From assembly GCA_963815775.1 (NCBI GenBank), contig CAWFIB010000005.1, positions 62,001 to 126,000 on the forward strand: a DNA stretch of 64,000 bases. The letters run 5' to 3'. Both the position numbers and the translations under genes were made by a program. The notes under the pieces are model-generated. The model did not search any database. It worked only from the letters and a program-made list of their open reading frames with translations, and was not told where the DNA came from. Every line of letters starts with the position of its first letter. Positions within the stretch are counted from its first letter, which is position 1. Positions 25,292 to 33,904 of this stretch are shown here, one piece after another. The stretch comes from CAVVDY01 sp963815775. Its GTDB lineage: Bacteria > Acidobacteriota > Terriglobia > Terriglobales > Acidobacteriaceae.

Positions 25292-26313
25292 GTCTGGCTC
25301 CCGCACTCTCGGTTACGTTGGGCAGCTTGCGCTACGACACGCACGCCGCCGCCGCCAGCATCTGTCTGGCGCTGTTGCCGCGTGGAAGCTCCGCCGAAAT
25401 TGCGCTGCCGTCGAATGTACGCTTCGAGGCAGCAACCGGTGACAAAGCGGTTGTTTCGCTGGATGGCGGTGAAGGCGCGCAGACCGTGCTGACGGGGAAG
25501 GTGCAATCGATCCGCCGCGAGTTTGAAGTTATTCGCGTGGTCCTGAGCGACACAGGCGACCTCTCCGGCTATCGTCCTTCGGCGACGCTGGAAGGTCAGG
25601 ATGGGCAAGCGGTGGTCAACAAGCTGGCGTCGGATGTTTCCGTCTCGACCGGCAATGTTGACATCGATCTCGACCTCGCGGTGTACGTCGCGCATCCCGG
25701 CAGGACTGCGGCAGAGCACATTGCGAAGCTGGCCGAGCTCGCCGGGGGCATCGCTTACACGAATGGCGACGGCTCCCTCAACGTGAAGCAGAAGCCTTCC
25801 GGGCCCGCCGATTCAGCGCTGAAGTATGGCCGCGAGGTGATGACCTACGAGACGCGGTCGGCTGACGCGCTCAGTCCACAACGCTTCGCGATGGGCTTCG
25901 GGCCGGCAGGCTCGGGTGGCGCCGACGACGCGCTGCGTCCGTCGGTCGATGCCATTCCCGGCTCGGCGTCTGACGGGGGAGTCGGTGTGTGGCGCGTGCC
26001 GACGCCCGTGCTGCGTGTTCCGTCGGCGGCAACCACGGCGTCAGGGGCGCTGCAGAGCGTCGCGGTCGCACACGCTGAACGCGTCACCGCGCACTGTTTC
26101 CTGCTTCCTACCTTGCGGCCGGGAAACGTTCTCGAAGTGCAGGAGTTGCCCGACGGACTATCCACCGGCCCGTGGCTTATCACGCGCGTGCAGCACAGCT
26201 TCGAGCGCGGCTTCGGCACAACCCGGTTCTGGGGCGAGACCGCATCGGCGGGCTCGTCGTTGCTAGGCGGGCTGCTGGGTGCAGCCGCAGGCGCCATCGG
26301 AGGTTTACTGTGA
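25288..26313 (+). CDS. Baseplate hub protein (gpD/gp27-like)
   Basis: 341 residues; the start overlaps the previous stop (ATGA). The fold pattern is that of the late-control gene D family: an N-terminal split-barrel (ALSVTLGSLRYDTHAAAASI, VLTGKVQSIRREFEVIRVVL) and a central VNKLASDVSVSTGNVDIDLD region, then GRTAAEHIAKLAELAGGIAY with the family's 'L..LA...G..Y...DG.L' pattern, and a C-terminal barrel with TLRPGNVLEVQELPDG and GPWLITRVQHSF. It forms the trimeric ring linking tube to spike. Here hub and spike are separate genes, as in Mu and P2, unlike the VgrG fusion of T6SS or the Afp8 fusion. The C-terminus is glycine/alanine-rich. Confidence 0.8.
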   Translation: MSLAPALSVTLGSLRYDTHAAAASICLALLPRGSSAEIALPSNVRFEAATGDKAVVSLDGGEGAQTVLTGKVQSIRREFEVIRVVLSDTGDLSGYRPSATLEGQDGQAVVNKLASDVSVSTGNVDIDLDLAVYVAHPGRTAAEHIAKLAELAGGIAYTNGDGSLNVKQKPSGPADSALKYGREVMTYETRSADALSPQRFAMGFGPAGSGGADDALRPSVDAIPGSASDGGVGVWRVPTPVLRVPSAATTASGALQSVAVAHAERVTAHCFLLPTLRPGNVLEVQELPDGLSTGPWLITRVQHSFERGFGTTRFWGETASAGSSLLGGLLGAAAGAIGGLL

Positions 26314-26975
26314 GCACCGCACTGCTCTTCGACGGCATTGCGCGCATCGCGCGCCACGAAGCTGCTGCCCGCCCGGTTGCTTCGGTTGGTGTCGTCACCA
26401 GTAGCTACGCGAATGACGGTACCACTCTCGACCACGCCGTCAGCGTGAAACTGCGCGAGTCTGGAATGGTCCTGCCGCGTGTGCCGATCGCCGTCGGCAC
26501 TTTTGGTATGGCTGCGATTCCGTCAGTTGGCGAACTGGTGCTCGTGACCTTCATTGAGGGCGATTACAACGCCCCTGTGGTGATTGGGCGCCTCTATCAT
26601 CCTGATCAGAATCCCCCCAAGCATGACGAGCAGCAGATTGTGTTGCGCCTGCCTTCGGGCAGCGACGATCCCGACCTGAACTGCGAGATTGATTCCGATC
26701 CGGTGAAGGTCACACTCACCATGCCGGGTGATGTCTCGCTCGAGATCAAAGAGGATACAGTGACCGTCGCGGTGGGCGACATCAAGCTGACGCTCGACGC
26801 TGCAGGCGGAGGTCGTTTCTCAGCGGAGGCAGCCTCGACTTCAATCACGCTGAAGAAAGATGGCGACGTGACCATCAGCAGCCAGCAAGGGAAGATCAAG
26901 CTCGACGGAACGGAAATCGACATCACGGCCCAGGGCAAGGTGAAAATCAGCGGGGCCACAGTGGAGATCAACTGA
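26310..26975 (+). CDS. Baseplate spike protein (gpV/gp45-like, OB fold plus beta-prism)
   Basis: 221 residues; GTG start overlapping the previous stop (GTGA), chosen because the longer frame begins inside the hub gene. The OB-fold region shows VGVVTSSYANDGTTLDHAVS, VPIAVGTFGMAAIPSVGELV and VTFIEGDYNAPVVIGRLYHP, matching the VgrG/gpV OB signature (P-x-x-GD-x-V-L-V-x-F-x-x-GD...P-x-V-x-G). From about residue 140 short repeated beta strands (VKVTLTMPGDVSLEIKEDTV, GKIKLDGTEIDITAQGKVKI) form the triangular spike. It caps the hub and carries the PAAR-like tip encoded next. Confidence 0.88.
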   Translation: MSTALLFDGIARIARHEAAARPVASVGVVTSSYANDGTTLDHAVSVKLRESGMVLPRVPIAVGTFGMAAIPSVGELVLVTFIEGDYNAPVVIGRLYHPDQNPPKHDEQQIVLRLPSGSDDPDLNCEIDSDPVKVTLTMPGDVSLEIKEDTVTVAVGDIKLTLDAAGGGRFSAEAASTSITLKKDGDVTISSQQGKIKLDGTEIDITAQGKVKISGATVEIN

Positions 26976-27374
26976 ATGGGACAGCCGGCCGCAACCCAGG
27001 GAAGCCAGGTCATGGCAACCGACACGCATATCGTGATGATTCCATCGCCGGGCGGGCCGGTGCCCACACCGCTGCCCTCGCCGTTCGCGGGGCAGATCAC
27101 TGGCGGCACCATCGCGACCGTGAAGATCATGGGCAAGCCGGCGGCGGTGGTGGGATCGACAGCGGACAACATGCCGCCGCACATACCGGCGGGCGGGCCG
27201 TTTCAAACGCCTCCGCAAAACCAGGGCACGATTCAGGCCGGCAGCGGCACCGTCACCATTGGCGGCAAGGCGGCGGCGCGCAACGGTGACCAGGCAACCA
27301 CCTGCGACGATGTCGCTCCCACGGCCCTCAAGGGAGTGGTGATCGCCGCAGGCACAGTGTTTATCGGCGGGTAA
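26976..27374 (+). CDS. PAAR-like spike tip protein
   Basis: 132 residues, starting directly after the spike stop (TGAATG). Features are typical of PAAR/DUF4150-like tips: MGQPAATQGSQVMATDTHIV at the start, VKIMGKPAAVVGSTADNMPP, and GTVTIGGKAAARNGDQATTC with a cysteine and earlier histidines (TDTHIV, PPHIPA) as possible metal ligands. PAAR proteins sharpen the spike and can carry effectors. No toxin domain is fused. Confidence 0.8.
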   Translation: MGQPAATQGSQVMATDTHIVMIPSPGGPVPTPLPSPFAGQITGGTIATVKIMGKPAAVVGSTADNMPPHIPAGGPFQTPPQNQGTIQAGSGTVTIGGKAAARNGDQATTCDDVAPTALKGVVIAAGTVFIGG

Positions 27375-27376
27375 GC

Positions 27377-27838
27377 ATGGACGTTTTCGGAACCGATCTC
27401 GCGGTGGTACCGAACATGATGGCGGTCGATGCCTCGGAGCTCGACCTCACGACGCAGATTCGTGTCCTGCGCGGGGTGCCGCCGGGATCGCCTGACTCGG
27501 TCACGGACCTTGCCGTGCTTAACTCGCGTCAGAACCTGGCGCAGGCGCTGGTCATCCGCCTGCTCACGCCTGTGGGCACGCTTACCGGACTGGGCCACGC
27601 AGCCTATGGCTCGCAATTGCATCTGCTCATCGGACGCCGCAAGACCGAGGAGTTGCGTAATCTGTGCCGCGCTTACGTGCTGGAGGCCATCGCGCAAGAG
27701 CCGCGCATTCTGCCCAAAGCTTCTGAGATGCAGTTCTCTCCAGATGAAGAGACCTACAACTCATTCGTCTTCACAGTTGCGGTGCAACCGATTGCCGGCG
27801 GCGATCCGGTGTCGCTTGGGCTGGAGGTTGCGTTATGA
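27377..27838 (+). CDS. Baseplate wedge protein, gp25/gpW family
   Basis: 153 residues. The central part DLAVLNSRQNLAQALVIRLLTPVGTL, then YGSQLHLLIGRRKTEELRNL and AYVLEAIAQEPRI, matches the gp25/gpW lysozyme-like wedge family in which a conserved N-x-x-Q-x-L-x-x-R-L-x-T-x-x-G-E/T-x-x-x-H/L pattern precedes YGS-L. The protein starts sheath polymerisation at the baseplate. Its stop overlaps the gpJ start (ATGA). Order and coupling leave little doubt. Confidence 0.85.
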   Translation: MDVFGTDLAVVPNMMAVDASELDLTTQIRVLRGVPPGSPDSVTDLAVLNSRQNLAQALVIRLLTPVGTLTGLGHAAYGSQLHLLIGRRKTEELRNLCRAYVLEAIAQEPRILPKASEMQFSPDEETYNSFVFTVAVQPIAGGDPVSLGLEVAL

Positions 27839-29550
27839 GCTACGAGCCGCGCACCTACGACCAGATCGTTCGCGACATCCTCACCACGCTTACCGGCGGC
27901 ACGGTGCGTGAGACGGTGAAGGCGCCCGCGGGCAACGCCGTCATTACTCCGGCGAAGCTGCTCAATCGCCCGGTTCGCCGCATTTCCAGCCTCGATGGCA
28001 TGATCGGCACGCCCGACAAGCCAGTGAACTATCGCTTCACGGCGACCGACTTCGAACTAATCTCCACCACGAGTGACGACAGTAACAAGGACGCGATTCG
28101 CTTCCGCGATGGCGGGCGCAAGCCGATTCCCAACTCTGACCTGACGGTGAACTATTACCCGGTGCAGACGGCGCCGGTTCCGTTGAACGATCTCAATGTC
28201 GGCAGCGTGGTGCGCAGCTTATTGGAGACGGTCGCGGTCGAGATGGCGGTTGTCTATCAGCACCTGGCGTTCATTTACGATTCCGCCTACATCGATAGCG
28301 CGCAGGGATCGTCGCTCGACAAAGTCGTTACCCTCGTCGGCGTGAAGCGCTTGGGTAGCGGATATCCCATCGTCAAGCTGCGCTTCGAGCGCAAGGCGGG
28401 AACGCCCGGCCGCATCACGATTCCTGCGAACACTGCCGTCACCGACGACTCCGGCCATCGCTATCTGACCAACGAAGAACTCATTCTGGAACCGGGCGAG
28501 TCATCGCGCGACGTGCTGGCTTCAGGCGACACGCCAGGAACCGCAGACGTGGACGCCAACAAGCTCGACCGGCTTGAAGTATTGGTCGCAGGTGTGGACA
28601 CGGTCACCAATCCGGATCCGTCCTATCGTCTATCCGCGCCGGAGACCGATGACCAACTGCGTCGCCGCGCGCAGGGTGCCTTCGATGGCGTTGCCCGCGG
28701 CACGCTCGACGCGCTGCGTTTCCAGTTGTTGTCGCTGGACGAAGTCAAAGACGTGAAGATCACCGAAGAGCCCAACGGCGTTCCGGGCGAGGTTCGCATC
28801 GACGTCGCCTACAACCAGGACACGCCGGAGGCGGAGGCAATTGTCGCCGAACGGATTCGGCAGGTGAAGCCGGCGGGCATTCGCGTCTTGGCTGGAGCGG
28901 CGGCCACGCGCAAGGTGCACGTCCGCGTAGCGCTCACGCTCGCGGGTACCGGCGTCAGCGGGCCCGACCTGACCTCGTTGCAGCAGTCGCTGGAGGCCGC
29001 TCTGGTTCCTGCGCTCAACGCGACGCCTCCCGGCGGAGCGGTGCGCCGCTCCAAGCTGCTCTCGCTGGTGATGACCGACGAGCGCATTGCCGACGCCAAG
29101 GTCTATCTGTCCGCCGACGGCAGCGCGGAGACAGAGGAGCTGACGCTCAACTCCGGCGAGGTGTTACAGGTTGTCACTCCGGTTGTCTTCTCGCCGCCAC
29201 AAACCGAGCAAGCCGTCACGACGCGGGTCAACGTGAAAGTCTCCGCCATGCTGCCTCTACATCTCACGCCCGGCACGACGCAGGCGAACGCGCAGCAGGC
29301 CATCGACAGCGCCTTCACCAGCCACCTCACGACGCGCTCGTCCGATGCGCCGCTCACACTCGACAGCGTTGCCGCGGCTATTCGGGACGACAGCCGCTTC
29401 GCGCTGATTCGCAATCAGGCGACAGTCACGGTCGAGAGCGGCACGCGCTTCTTCCAACTCACCGACGGCGTGGGGTCTTATGCTCCGGCGCCCAACGAAA
29501 CATTGCAGAAAGATCAGCTCAACATTGACGTTCGCGAGGGAGGGGTATGA
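27835..29550 (+). CDS. Baseplate J-like wedge protein (gpJ/gp6)
   Basis: 571 residues. Core Baseplate_J features appear in the middle: ERKAGTPGRITIPANTAVTD, RYLTNEELILEPGESSRDVL, PSYRLSAPETDDQLRRRAQG and LLSLDEVKDVKITEEPNGVP followed by GEVRIDVAY. The C-terminal third is a repeated ferredoxin-like/strand-rich region with LQQSLEAALVPALNATPPGG and LSLVMTDERIADAKVYLSAD. The N-terminal 110 residues (SYEPRTYDQIVRDILTTLTG) include an extra domain seen in some non-phage contractile systems. It forms the wedge ring with gp25 and the gpI-like protein. It is coupled by ATGA overlaps at both ends. Confidence 0.9.
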   Translation: MSYEPRTYDQIVRDILTTLTGGTVRETVKAPAGNAVITPAKLLNRPVRRISSLDGMIGTPDKPVNYRFTATDFELISTTSDDSNKDAIRFRDGGRKPIPNSDLTVNYYPVQTAPVPLNDLNVGSVVRSLLETVAVEMAVVYQHLAFIYDSAYIDSAQGSSLDKVVTLVGVKRLGSGYPIVKLRFERKAGTPGRITIPANTAVTDDSGHRYLTNEELILEPGESSRDVLASGDTPGTADVDANKLDRLEVLVAGVDTVTNPDPSYRLSAPETDDQLRRRAQGAFDGVARGTLDALRFQLLSLDEVKDVKITEEPNGVPGEVRIDVAYNQDTPEAEAIVAERIRQVKPAGIRVLAGAAATRKVHVRVALTLAGTGVSGPDLTSLQQSLEAALVPALNATPPGGAVRRSKLLSLVMTDERIADAKVYLSADGSAETEELTLNSGEVLQVVTPVVFSPPQTEQAVTTRVNVKVSAMLPLHLTPGTTQANAQQAIDSAFTSHLTTRSSDAPLTLDSVAAAIRDDSRFALIRNQATVTVESGTRFFQLTDGVGSYAPAPNETLQKDQLNIDVREGGV

Positions 29551-30788
29551 AGCGCGTTGACGACATGACATCGCGGCTCCCCTATCTCTATCGCGAGGGT
29601 CCGCTGTTGAGCGGTGTCCTTGCCCAGCCCGCCGAGCAGCTCGAGATCGCGCTGGAAGACGCACTCGAAGTGCAGCGCGCGCACTTCTTCGACGACGCCT
29701 TGCAGTTGGAGGAGGTCGCTCGCCTGGCAGCGCTGCTCCATTTCACTCCCGAGCAGTGGCAGACGCTGCAACTCTTTCGTCCCTGGGTGCACGCGCAACG
29801 CGATGCTGTGCTGAAGAACGGCGGCGTCACGGTCGACGCGATCGTCGGATTTACAACCAGCTACGTCAGCGCGTTTCAGGCGGCGACAGGTAACTTCTTC
29901 CCCGGCGCCAAGCCGGCGCTGGTCGAGTTTCCGTCGCGGCGACGCTATGCCAAGCCGGACCTTGGCGAGGACACCGCGCCGCTCAGCCGCTTCACCATAA
30001 CGGCCAAGGGGCTGGAGGACACCAAGGCGTCCTTCCTGCTCACCGGGCTGGAAGCCGGACCGGAGAGCATGCCGCTGATCGCCAATCTCACCACCGGCGA
30101 CGCTCTGCTCTTCCACGGCAATGTCGCTCCCGGGCAGCGGCTGTGGATTCGCGCAGAGCAGAACGGTTCGGTTACCGCGCAACTGGAGCGCGATGACGTC
30201 ACCGCGAAGCTGGTCTCGATTACCGGCATCACCCCCGGAACACCGTGGACGGCGCCGCAGATCAAGACGCCTGCTACTGCGTTGCCGCTGGTGCGCGGCG
30301 ACAACACGCTGTGGTTCTTGCCGGTCGCACACTTCGACGAGCTGGGGCTTGACCGCTTCCTGTTGGCCCTGGCCGATCTTGCGCTGGAGGACGGGCACTG
30401 GGACTCCGCCAAACTCGACCACAGCCTTTTCTATCTCGATCCGGCGATCGACACGCGGCTTACCTGGCTGGAGTTGGAGCCGGCCAGCATCGAGGTGCAG
30501 GTCCACACCGAATCGGTATATCGCGCGGTGCCTTCGCCGGGATCGGCAAGTGATGCGCGTGACCAGATCGCTTTCGCGCTCGATGACGGCGTCAAGCGTC
30601 TGAAGGCGGCGGGTGTCCGCAGCACGGTTGCGGCAATGGCGTTCAGCGAATTGCAGCCGGCCACCGACTTCATGACGAACCTGCTTCCGAAGATGATTCG
30701 GGAAAGCGGCTCCAGCGGCGGCGATCGCATTGTCGACAGGAGCGGGACCTTTGGACAAACCAGTTGGGGAGACTCCATTTTTCAATGA
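29547..30788 (+). CDS. Tail protein I-like baseplate wedge protein
   Basis: 413 residues, starting by ATGA overlap with gpJ. The N-terminus MKRVDDMTSRLPYLYREGPL, then LAQPAEQLEIALEDALEVQR, LEEVARLAALLHFTPEQWQT and DAVLKNGGVTVDAIVGF, fits the P2 gpI/tail_P2_I family in which an N-terminal LP-x-x-Y segment precedes helices linking wedge to fibres. The C-terminal 270 residues are beta-rich and resemble carbohydrate-binding or fibre-attachment domains (EFPSRRRYAKPDLGEDTAPL, LFHGNVAPGQRLWIRAEQNG). It is about twice the length of P2 gpI, so the extra part may be system-specific. Confidence 0.8.
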   Translation: MKRVDDMTSRLPYLYREGPLLSGVLAQPAEQLEIALEDALEVQRAHFFDDALQLEEVARLAALLHFTPEQWQTLQLFRPWVHAQRDAVLKNGGVTVDAIVGFTTSYVSAFQAATGNFFPGAKPALVEFPSRRRYAKPDLGEDTAPLSRFTITAKGLEDTKASFLLTGLEAGPESMPLIANLTTGDALLFHGNVAPGQRLWIRAEQNGSVTAQLERDDVTAKLVSITGITPGTPWTAPQIKTPATALPLVRGDNTLWFLPVAHFDELGLDRFLLALADLALEDGHWDSAKLDHSLFYLDPAIDTRLTWLELEPASIEVQVHTESVYRAVPSPGSASDARDQIAFALDDGVKRLKAAGVRSTVAAMAFSELQPATDFMTNLLPKMIRESGSSGGDRIVDRSGTFGQTSWGDSIFQ

Positions 30789-30798
30789 GGCATGAGCC

Positions 30799-31272
30799 AT
30801 GCGGGCATTTTTGCGAGTGGAATTACGGGGAAGCGACGGCGGTCTGATCACGGTACGCGAAGCGCATAACTCTGTGCTGCGCGGCGGCGCCGATCTGCTG
30901 GCCAACATGTTCGCGATGAAGTCGACTGGCATTACGCACATGGCGGTGGGTAGCAGCGATACTCCTGAGACCCAGGACTTCACCACCACGGCGCTCACCG
31001 ATTCGACCGAGGTGCCGATTACGCCGGATGCGTTTCAGATCGATCCGCCCGACCCGGTGAAGCGTGTGGTACGGGTGCGGGTACAAGCGACAGTCGCGGC
31101 GGATGCAAATATCGGGACCGTCCGCGAAGCCGGACTGGTGGCGCACAACGGCGCGACGGTTTCGCTCTATAACCGCGTCGTGTTCGCACCCATCGACAAG
31201 GCGGCAGGTCATGAACTCACGCTGTTTTGGGAAGTTGGCTTCCCCTTCGGCGATTTGCAATGGCTTCTTTAG
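30799..31272 (+). CDS. Phage-structural-like small protein of unknown role
   Basis: 157 residues, 10 bp after the gpI-like gene. The pattern NSVLRGGADLLANMFAMKST, then GITHMAVGSSDTPETQDFTT and VRVRVQATVAADANIGTVRE, resembles small phage proteins near tail fibres, where a 'N-x-V-x-x-x-G-x-x-L-L' start is followed by 'I-x-H-x-x-V-G-x-G-x-x-x-P'. Their role is unclear; fibre attachment is plausible. No signal peptide or membrane segment. Confidence 0.5.
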   Translation: MRAFLRVELRGSDGGLITVREAHNSVLRGGADLLANMFAMKSTGITHMAVGSSDTPETQDFTTTALTDSTEVPITPDAFQIDPPDPVKRVVRVRVQATVAADANIGTVREAGLVAHNGATVSLYNRVVFAPIDKAAGHELTLFWEVGFPFGDLQWLL

Positions 31273-31290
31273 GAAGGCGGTGTAACAGAT

Positions 31291-32235
31291 ATGGCAGCGA
31301 CAGGCTCACTTAACGTTCAGCTTTCCGGATTTCCTGCGGCGAACCGCGATGCGCAGGTCACGCTGACCAACGCGGCGACCGGGCAGACCATCACCCGCAG
31401 CCCGTTTCTCGACGGCTCGCTCGTGGTGCGCGATCTCGATCCCGGCATCTGGCAGATGAAGGTGACACACCCCAACATCATGACGCCGATCTATCAGCAG
31501 CCGATACGGGTGTTTCCGCAACTGCCGCCGACCTTCGTGCCCGTGCCCATTCCGCCGGCTGTCTTCAAGGACACGCCCATCGCGACCGTGCCGCAGGCGA
31601 ACCTCGGACCGGTGCAGCAGGCGTTGACCTCGATTCGCGATTCCATTGGCCCCATTCAGGGCAAGAGTCCGGGCGAAGTGATTCGCGCCGCTGACTGGAA
31701 CATGCTGGCATCAGCCGTGCGTGATCTTGCGGCAAATGTTTTGCAACTGACGAACCTGGTGTCGCCCATCGGGCATACCCATCCCGAGATCGCCGACAAG
31801 ATTGAAGAGGTGCAGACCAACCTCACCAACTTTGCGCAATCCTTCGGCCAGGCGCTGCTCCAGGTGGAGCGCGAGTTCGAGACCGTGAATCTGCGCCAGA
31901 GCCTGTCGGCTGCTCTCGATCAGGCACAGGCCCCGCAAGCCACGCGCGACGAACTGCTGGGACGGGTGGACACTCTGAGCAATTCGATTCAGGCTGATTC
32001 CAGTGCGTTCACCGCGCAGCTTTCCAACACCGGGAATCGCGTTCTCACGTCGATGTCAGATCTGATCACTGCCAATCCTGCGCTGGCGAACAATGCCACA
32101 GTGCAGAAGGCGCAGCAGATGGCGACCCAGTATGCGACCTCCGGGACGGCGACCAACGCGACCGCCGAGTTGAACATCTACAAGCGAACGACCTCGGTGT
32201 CCGGCAACAAGCTGGCCATCGCCCTGAACAAGTAA
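31291..32235 (+). CDS. Unknown fibre-associated protein with 'RAADWN' module
   Basis: 314 residues, not recognised. Residues 1-75 look like a small beta-sandwich resembling carboxypeptidase-regulatory or transthyretin-like domains (SLNVQLSGFPAANRDAQVTL, GSLVVRDLDPGIWQMKVTHP). A proline-rich linker (QLPPTFVPVPIPPAVF) precedes residues 120-165, SPGEVIRAADWNMLASAVRD and ISPIGHTHPEI-like residues, which recur in the next protein. The rest is a helical coiled coil (QTNLTNFAQSFGQALLQVER, LRQSLSAALDQAQAPQATRD). The layout suggests a baseplate-attached fibre or fibre adaptor. Confidence 0.5.
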   Translation: MAATGSLNVQLSGFPAANRDAQVTLTNAATGQTITRSPFLDGSLVVRDLDPGIWQMKVTHPNIMTPIYQQPIRVFPQLPPTFVPVPIPPAVFKDTPIATVPQANLGPVQQALTSIRDSIGPIQGKSPGEVIRAADWNMLASAVRDLAANVLQLTNLVSPIGHTHPEIADKIEEVQTNLTNFAQSFGQALLQVEREFETVNLRQSLSAALDQAQAPQATRDELLGRVDTLSNSIQADSSAFTAQLSNTGNRVLTSMSDLITANPALANNATVQKAQQMATQYATSGTATNATAELNIYKRTTSVSGNKLAIALNK

Positions 32236-32248
32236 GCAGGAGTGATTC

Positions 32249-33892
32249 ATGCCCACCGCACAGGACCTCGACACGCTTCGTGCCTTGCTGGCGCAGCTGC
32301 AGACCGTGAGCTCATTCCAGCCCGGGGAGTTGATCCGCGCGGCTGACTGGAACACGCTGGCAGGGGTCGTGGCCCAATTGGCGCAGCTTGTTCTCGCCGC
32401 CGAGTCCGCAGCCACCGTGCCCCCGCACCAGCACCTCGATCAGGTCGACCTCACCTGGTTCACGCAGCAGGTGAGCGATCTCATGCAACGCGGGCCGCTC
32501 TCCGATCCGGCGGCCCAGAACCGTCTGACCGCGCTAGAGCAGACGCAAACTCGCCTGCAGTCGAACCTGGACGCCGCAACCTCGACGATAACCGGCCTTC
32601 GCAGCCGCGTCTCTGACGTCGCTACCAACGATCTGGTACGCCAGACGGCGATCACCAACGTCCAGCGCACCCTAACCAGCGTGGCTGATCCGGGCCCCCA
32701 GATCGCTGCCATGCGCGCCAGCCTGGACTCGGTGCAGGGCAGTCTGGCGACGGTGCAGCAGGCCGCCTCGAGTCTGGTCGTAGGCGGCAAGCCCATCGAC
32801 GTCGGCGCGCTTGCTGGACGGCTCACCAATCTGGAGCAGTTTCGCGACGGTCTCAAGTCGGCCAGCGGACAGTTGCTGGATGGCGCAACTCTCGACCAGC
32901 GCTTCTCCCAACTCCAGACCAGCGCTGTTACACAAGACCAGTTGACGCAAGCCTTCAAGGACCATCCGATCGAGATTCCCGCTGACCAGATCAATAACCT
33001 GGAGACGCGGCTAGGCACGACGCTGCACGATCAGGTCAACACCCAGCTTCAGACCTTCCAGACGCAGGTGCAGTCCAGCGTCGACACCCGGTTCTCCTCG
33101 GTCGGCGATCTGGTCAACTCGCGCATCGGCGATGCCGTTCCCGGCCTGACGCAGACGCTCACGACCAATCTCAGCGCCAGCATCACCGCCGCTCAGAAGG
33201 CCGCTACAGACGCGGCCAACGCCAGCGCTCAGGCCGCGATTGCCGCGAGTGAAAAGGCCATCCGCGCCGAACTCGGAGCCCAAATCGCAAGCGTGAATTC
33301 AGGTCTCACTGCCGCGGTCAATGCGCAAGTCACACAGCAGCTCAGCGTTTCGCTGCAAAGCATTCAGGGATCGCTGACCGCGGCCTCGCAGAAACTTGAC
33401 GCTGTCACCGCCACGGTCACGCAGCAGGGCGCCACCTTGAAGGACCAGGCGACCCAGCTCGCCTCCGTGCCTCAGACCTTGGCGAGCCTGAAGAATGACT
33501 TGCAGCAATCCGTCATCAATCAGGTGAATTTGCAGGTCGCCACCATCAACCGAAATATCTCTGACCAGTTTGCTGCATTCCAGAAAACCCAGTCGGACCA
33601 GCTCAGCGTCGCGACGCAGAACATCCTGACGCAGGCCAGCAGCGCCGCCACGCAGGCTGCGACGACCGCTGCCACTAACGCGGCGAACACCATGCGCGCG
33701 CAGATCACGGCTGACATGCAAAGCATCGCCCAGCAGCAGGCAACGGCCATCATGAATGCGCAAGTCAAGAGCGCGGTCACCACCGCGGTCAACGCCCAGT
33801 TCGCGGCCGTGCCGGGCATGGTGGCCACGGAAGTGCAGCGCGTCAACAGCGGACAGATCGCCGTAAACAGGAATCCGGTGATCATCAGGTAG
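32249..33892 (+). CDS. Long coiled-coil, fibre-like protein with 'RAADWN' module
   Basis: 547 residues, not recognised by family. Residues 24-60 (QPGELIRAADWNTLAGVVAQ, followed by VPPHQHLDQ) repeat the module of the preceding protein. Most of the remainder is rich in A, Q, T, S and L in heptad-like spacing (RLTALEQTQTRLQSNLDAAT, QKAATDAANASAQAAIAASE, TQILTQASSAATQAATTAAT-like stretches), typical of trimeric coiled-coil tail fibres. It ends with QINSGQIAVNRNPVIIR-like residues. Likely an elongated fibre or spacer on the particle, but no receptor-binding tip domain is visible. Confidence 0.55.
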   Translation: MPTAQDLDTLRALLAQLQTVSSFQPGELIRAADWNTLAGVVAQLAQLVLAAESAATVPPHQHLDQVDLTWFTQQVSDLMQRGPLSDPAAQNRLTALEQTQTRLQSNLDAATSTITGLRSRVSDVATNDLVRQTAITNVQRTLTSVADPGPQIAAMRASLDSVQGSLATVQQAASSLVVGGKPIDVGALAGRLTNLEQFRDGLKSASGQLLDGATLDQRFSQLQTSAVTQDQLTQAFKDHPIEIPADQINNLETRLGTTLHDQVNTQLQTFQTQVQSSVDTRFSSVGDLVNSRIGDAVPGLTQTLTTNLSASITAAQKAATDAANASAQAAIAASEKAIRAELGAQIASVNSGLTAAVNAQVTQQLSVSLQSIQGSLTAASQKLDAVTATVTQQGATLKDQATQLASVPQTLASLKNDLQQSVINQVNLQVATINRNISDQFAAFQKTQSDQLSVATQNILTQASSAATQAATTAATNAANTMRAQITADMQSIAQQQATAIMNAQVKSAVTTAVNAQFAAVPGMVATEVQRVNSGQIAVNRNPVIIR

Positions 33893-33904
33893 GGACGAGT
33901 CCAA

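Noticed and set aside
26172..26309. Longer start for the spike protein inside the hub gene
   Set aside because: The extension is arginine-rich and overlaps the hub C-terminus; the GTG at 26310 gives a GTGA overlap as in neighbouring genes and an N-terminus that fits the OB-fold start.
29514..30998. 494-codon minus-strand open frame opposite the gpI-like gene
   Set aside because: Antisense to a gpI-like gene that is coupled at both ends; arginine-rich composition and no motif.
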